A stretch of 12,704 bases of DNA from an uncultured Blautia sp. (lineage in GTDB: Bacteria > Bacillota > Clostridia > Lachnospirales > Lachnospiraceae): assembly GCA_900549015.1 (NCBI GenBank), contig URMH01000062.1:1-12704 (forward strand), given 5' to 3'. Positions 12,094-12,704 of the stretch are shown piece after piece; the first letter of the stretch is position 1; every line of letters starts with the position of its first letter. The position numbers and the translations under genes were made by a program. The notes beneath the pieces are model-generated. The model was not told where the DNA came from and did no database searches. It saw only the letters and a program-made list of their open reading frames with translations.

Positions 12094-12572
12094 AGATTTT
12101 GGTTGTAAGCGATACCCATGGAAGAGACAGAGAACTGGAAAAGACGGTGGAGAGAGAGGCGCCTTTTGACAGACTGATACATTGCGGAGATGTAGAGGGA
12201 AGAGAGATTTTTATAGAGGCTCTGGCTGACTGTCCCTGTTGTATTGTAGCGGGAAACAATGATTTTTTCTGTGATTTGCCAAGAGAGCAGGAGATTATGG
12301 TAGGCGGCAAAAAGGCTCTGGTGACACACGGGCATTACTATGGAGTATCTATAGATTTAAGTGGAATTGCAGATGAAGCAAGATCAAGAGGCTGCGAGAT
12401 CGCGTTTTTTGGTCATACGCATAAGCCGGTTGTTGCAGAAAAAGATGGCGTTCTTGTGATAAATCCGGGAAGCCTGTCATATCCGCGTCAGGCAGGACGC
12501 AAGTCAAGTTATGCTGTTCTAAATACAGATGTACAGGGAAATATAGACGCAGAGATTAAATATCTTGATTAA
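12090..12572 (+). CDS. second MJ0936/YfcE-type metallophosphodiesterase (YsnB-like)
   Basis: 160 residues with the calcineurin-like motifs SDTHG (Asp8, His10), HCGDVEG (Asp34), AGNNDF (Asn56), VTHGHYYG (His80, His82) and FFGHTHKP (His109, His111), then NPGSLSYPR. It is shorter than the family copy at 9786 and clearly diverged from it (GNND against GNCE), so this is not a recent duplication. In Bacillus the related ysnB also follows an rdgB-type gene (ysnA), and the arrangement is widely kept in Firmicutes, as I recall. The start is set by the ATGA overlap with rdgB; AGGAAGAG about seven bases upstream serves as RBS. Substrate unknown. It is the last gene before the bidirectional terminator. 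Confidence 0.92.
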   Translation: MKILVVSDTHGRDRELEKTVEREAPFDRLIHCGDVEGREIFIEALADCPCCIVAGNNDFFCDLPREQEIMVGGKKALVTHGHYYGVSIDLSGIADEARSRGCEIAFFGHTHKPVVAEKDGVLVINPGSLSYPRQAGRKSSYAVLNTDVQGNIDAEIKYLD

Positions 12573-12610
12573 AAAGAAAACTGCAATTTATAACTATAAT
12601 AAAAGGCATC

Positions 12611-12646
12611 AAAAAAACACCGGGGATATAATCACGGTGTTTTTTT
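12611..12646. terminator. bidirectional intrinsic terminator between the operon and tRNA-Leu
   Basis: AAAAAAACACCG (12611-12622) and CGGTGTTTTTTT (12635-12646) are perfect complements, so each strand ends in a T run. It serves the rightward operon and the leftward tRNA. GCATC (12606-12610) and GATGC (12649-12653) could lengthen the stem, the latter reaching into the last three bases of the tRNA gene. Confidence 0.93.
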
Positions 12647-12650
12647 CTGA

Positions 12651-12704
12651 TGCGGAAGATGGGACTTGAACCCACACGAGCGCATTGCTCACAAGATCCT
12701 TAGT
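12651..12704 (-). tRNA. tRNA-Leu(AAG), 3' part, cut by the window edge
   Basis: On the minus strand the sequence ends in acceptor strand CTTCCGC plus discriminator A (12651). Upstream of that are a T-arm GTGGG-TTCAAGT-CCCAT and a long variable arm GAGC-AATGC-GCTC, which makes it type II. The anticodon loop CTAAGGA (12703-12697) gives anticodon AAG (12701-12699), and the 3' anticodon stem TCTTG is present. Type II arm plus AAG means leucine. The 5' half (acceptor, D-arm, 5' anticodon stem) is outside. CCA is not encoded: TCA follows the discriminator, so CCA must be added enzymatically. Confidence 0.93.

Overview
The window looks like chromosomal DNA of a spore-forming, low-to-mid GC Firmicute, most likely a gut Lachnospiraceae (Blautia/Ruminococcus/Mediterraneibacter-like). 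The grounds are the Shine-Dalgarno style (AAGGAGG), the codon use, a formate--THF ligase under a ZTP riboswitch, an arabinose-isomerase/FGGY-kinase pair behind an AraR-type GntR/LacI hybrid repressor, and a candidate forespore (sigma-G-like) promoter. Taxonomy is inferred from remembered family features, not from a search.

Layout. (1) 1-1276, minus strand: formate--tetrahydrofolate ligase (fhs), cut by the left edge. Its leader (1277-1507) holds a consensus promoter, a ZTP/ZMP (pfl-class) riboswitch, an overlapping intrinsic terminator, and a second pair of mutually exclusive hairpins next to the ribosome binding site. (2) 1692-2132: a stand-alone small membrane protein with a HAAS/DUF1700-like N-terminus and its own terminator. 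(3) 2244-6620: an arabinose operon, with a palindromic operator, araR, araA and an FGGY kinase (araB-like), closed by a strong terminator. No araD is present. (4) 6623-8734: a consensus promoter, then an AlbA_2/HATPase_c_4/winged-helix protein that appears to have lost about 120 internal residues and carries a 12-bp tandem repeat, then a ParA-type ATPase and a 70-aa overlapping partner, then a terminator. (5) 8743-9060: a decayed fragment of a PD-(D/E)XK nuclease-type protein and two inverted repeats; this looks like accessory or eroding DNA. (6) 9065-9349: a single-gene unit for a 57-residue Asn/Lys/Gln-rich protein behind a sequence that matches the sigma-G consensus, with its own terminator. 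This is the most interesting locus. (7) 9374-12646: a run of small housekeeping genes (rhodanese, YfcE/MJ0936-like phosphodiesterase, THUMP rRNA methyltransferase, RdgB/HAM1 NTP pyrophosphatase, second phosphodiesterase) with short gaps or a 4-nt overlap. It ends at a bidirectional terminator shared with a convergent tRNA-Leu(AAG) cut by the right edge.

How the parts work together: one-carbon metabolism (fhs) is tied to purine/folate status through ZTP. The arabinose genes form an inducible catabolic unit. The right-hand operon combines nucleotide-pool cleaning, rRNA modification and metallophosphatase functions. I see no CRISPR array, no IS element and no phage structural gene. No complete new multi-gene system is evident. 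The best candidates for undescribed biology are the candidate forespore small protein and the ATPase/ParA/partner operon.
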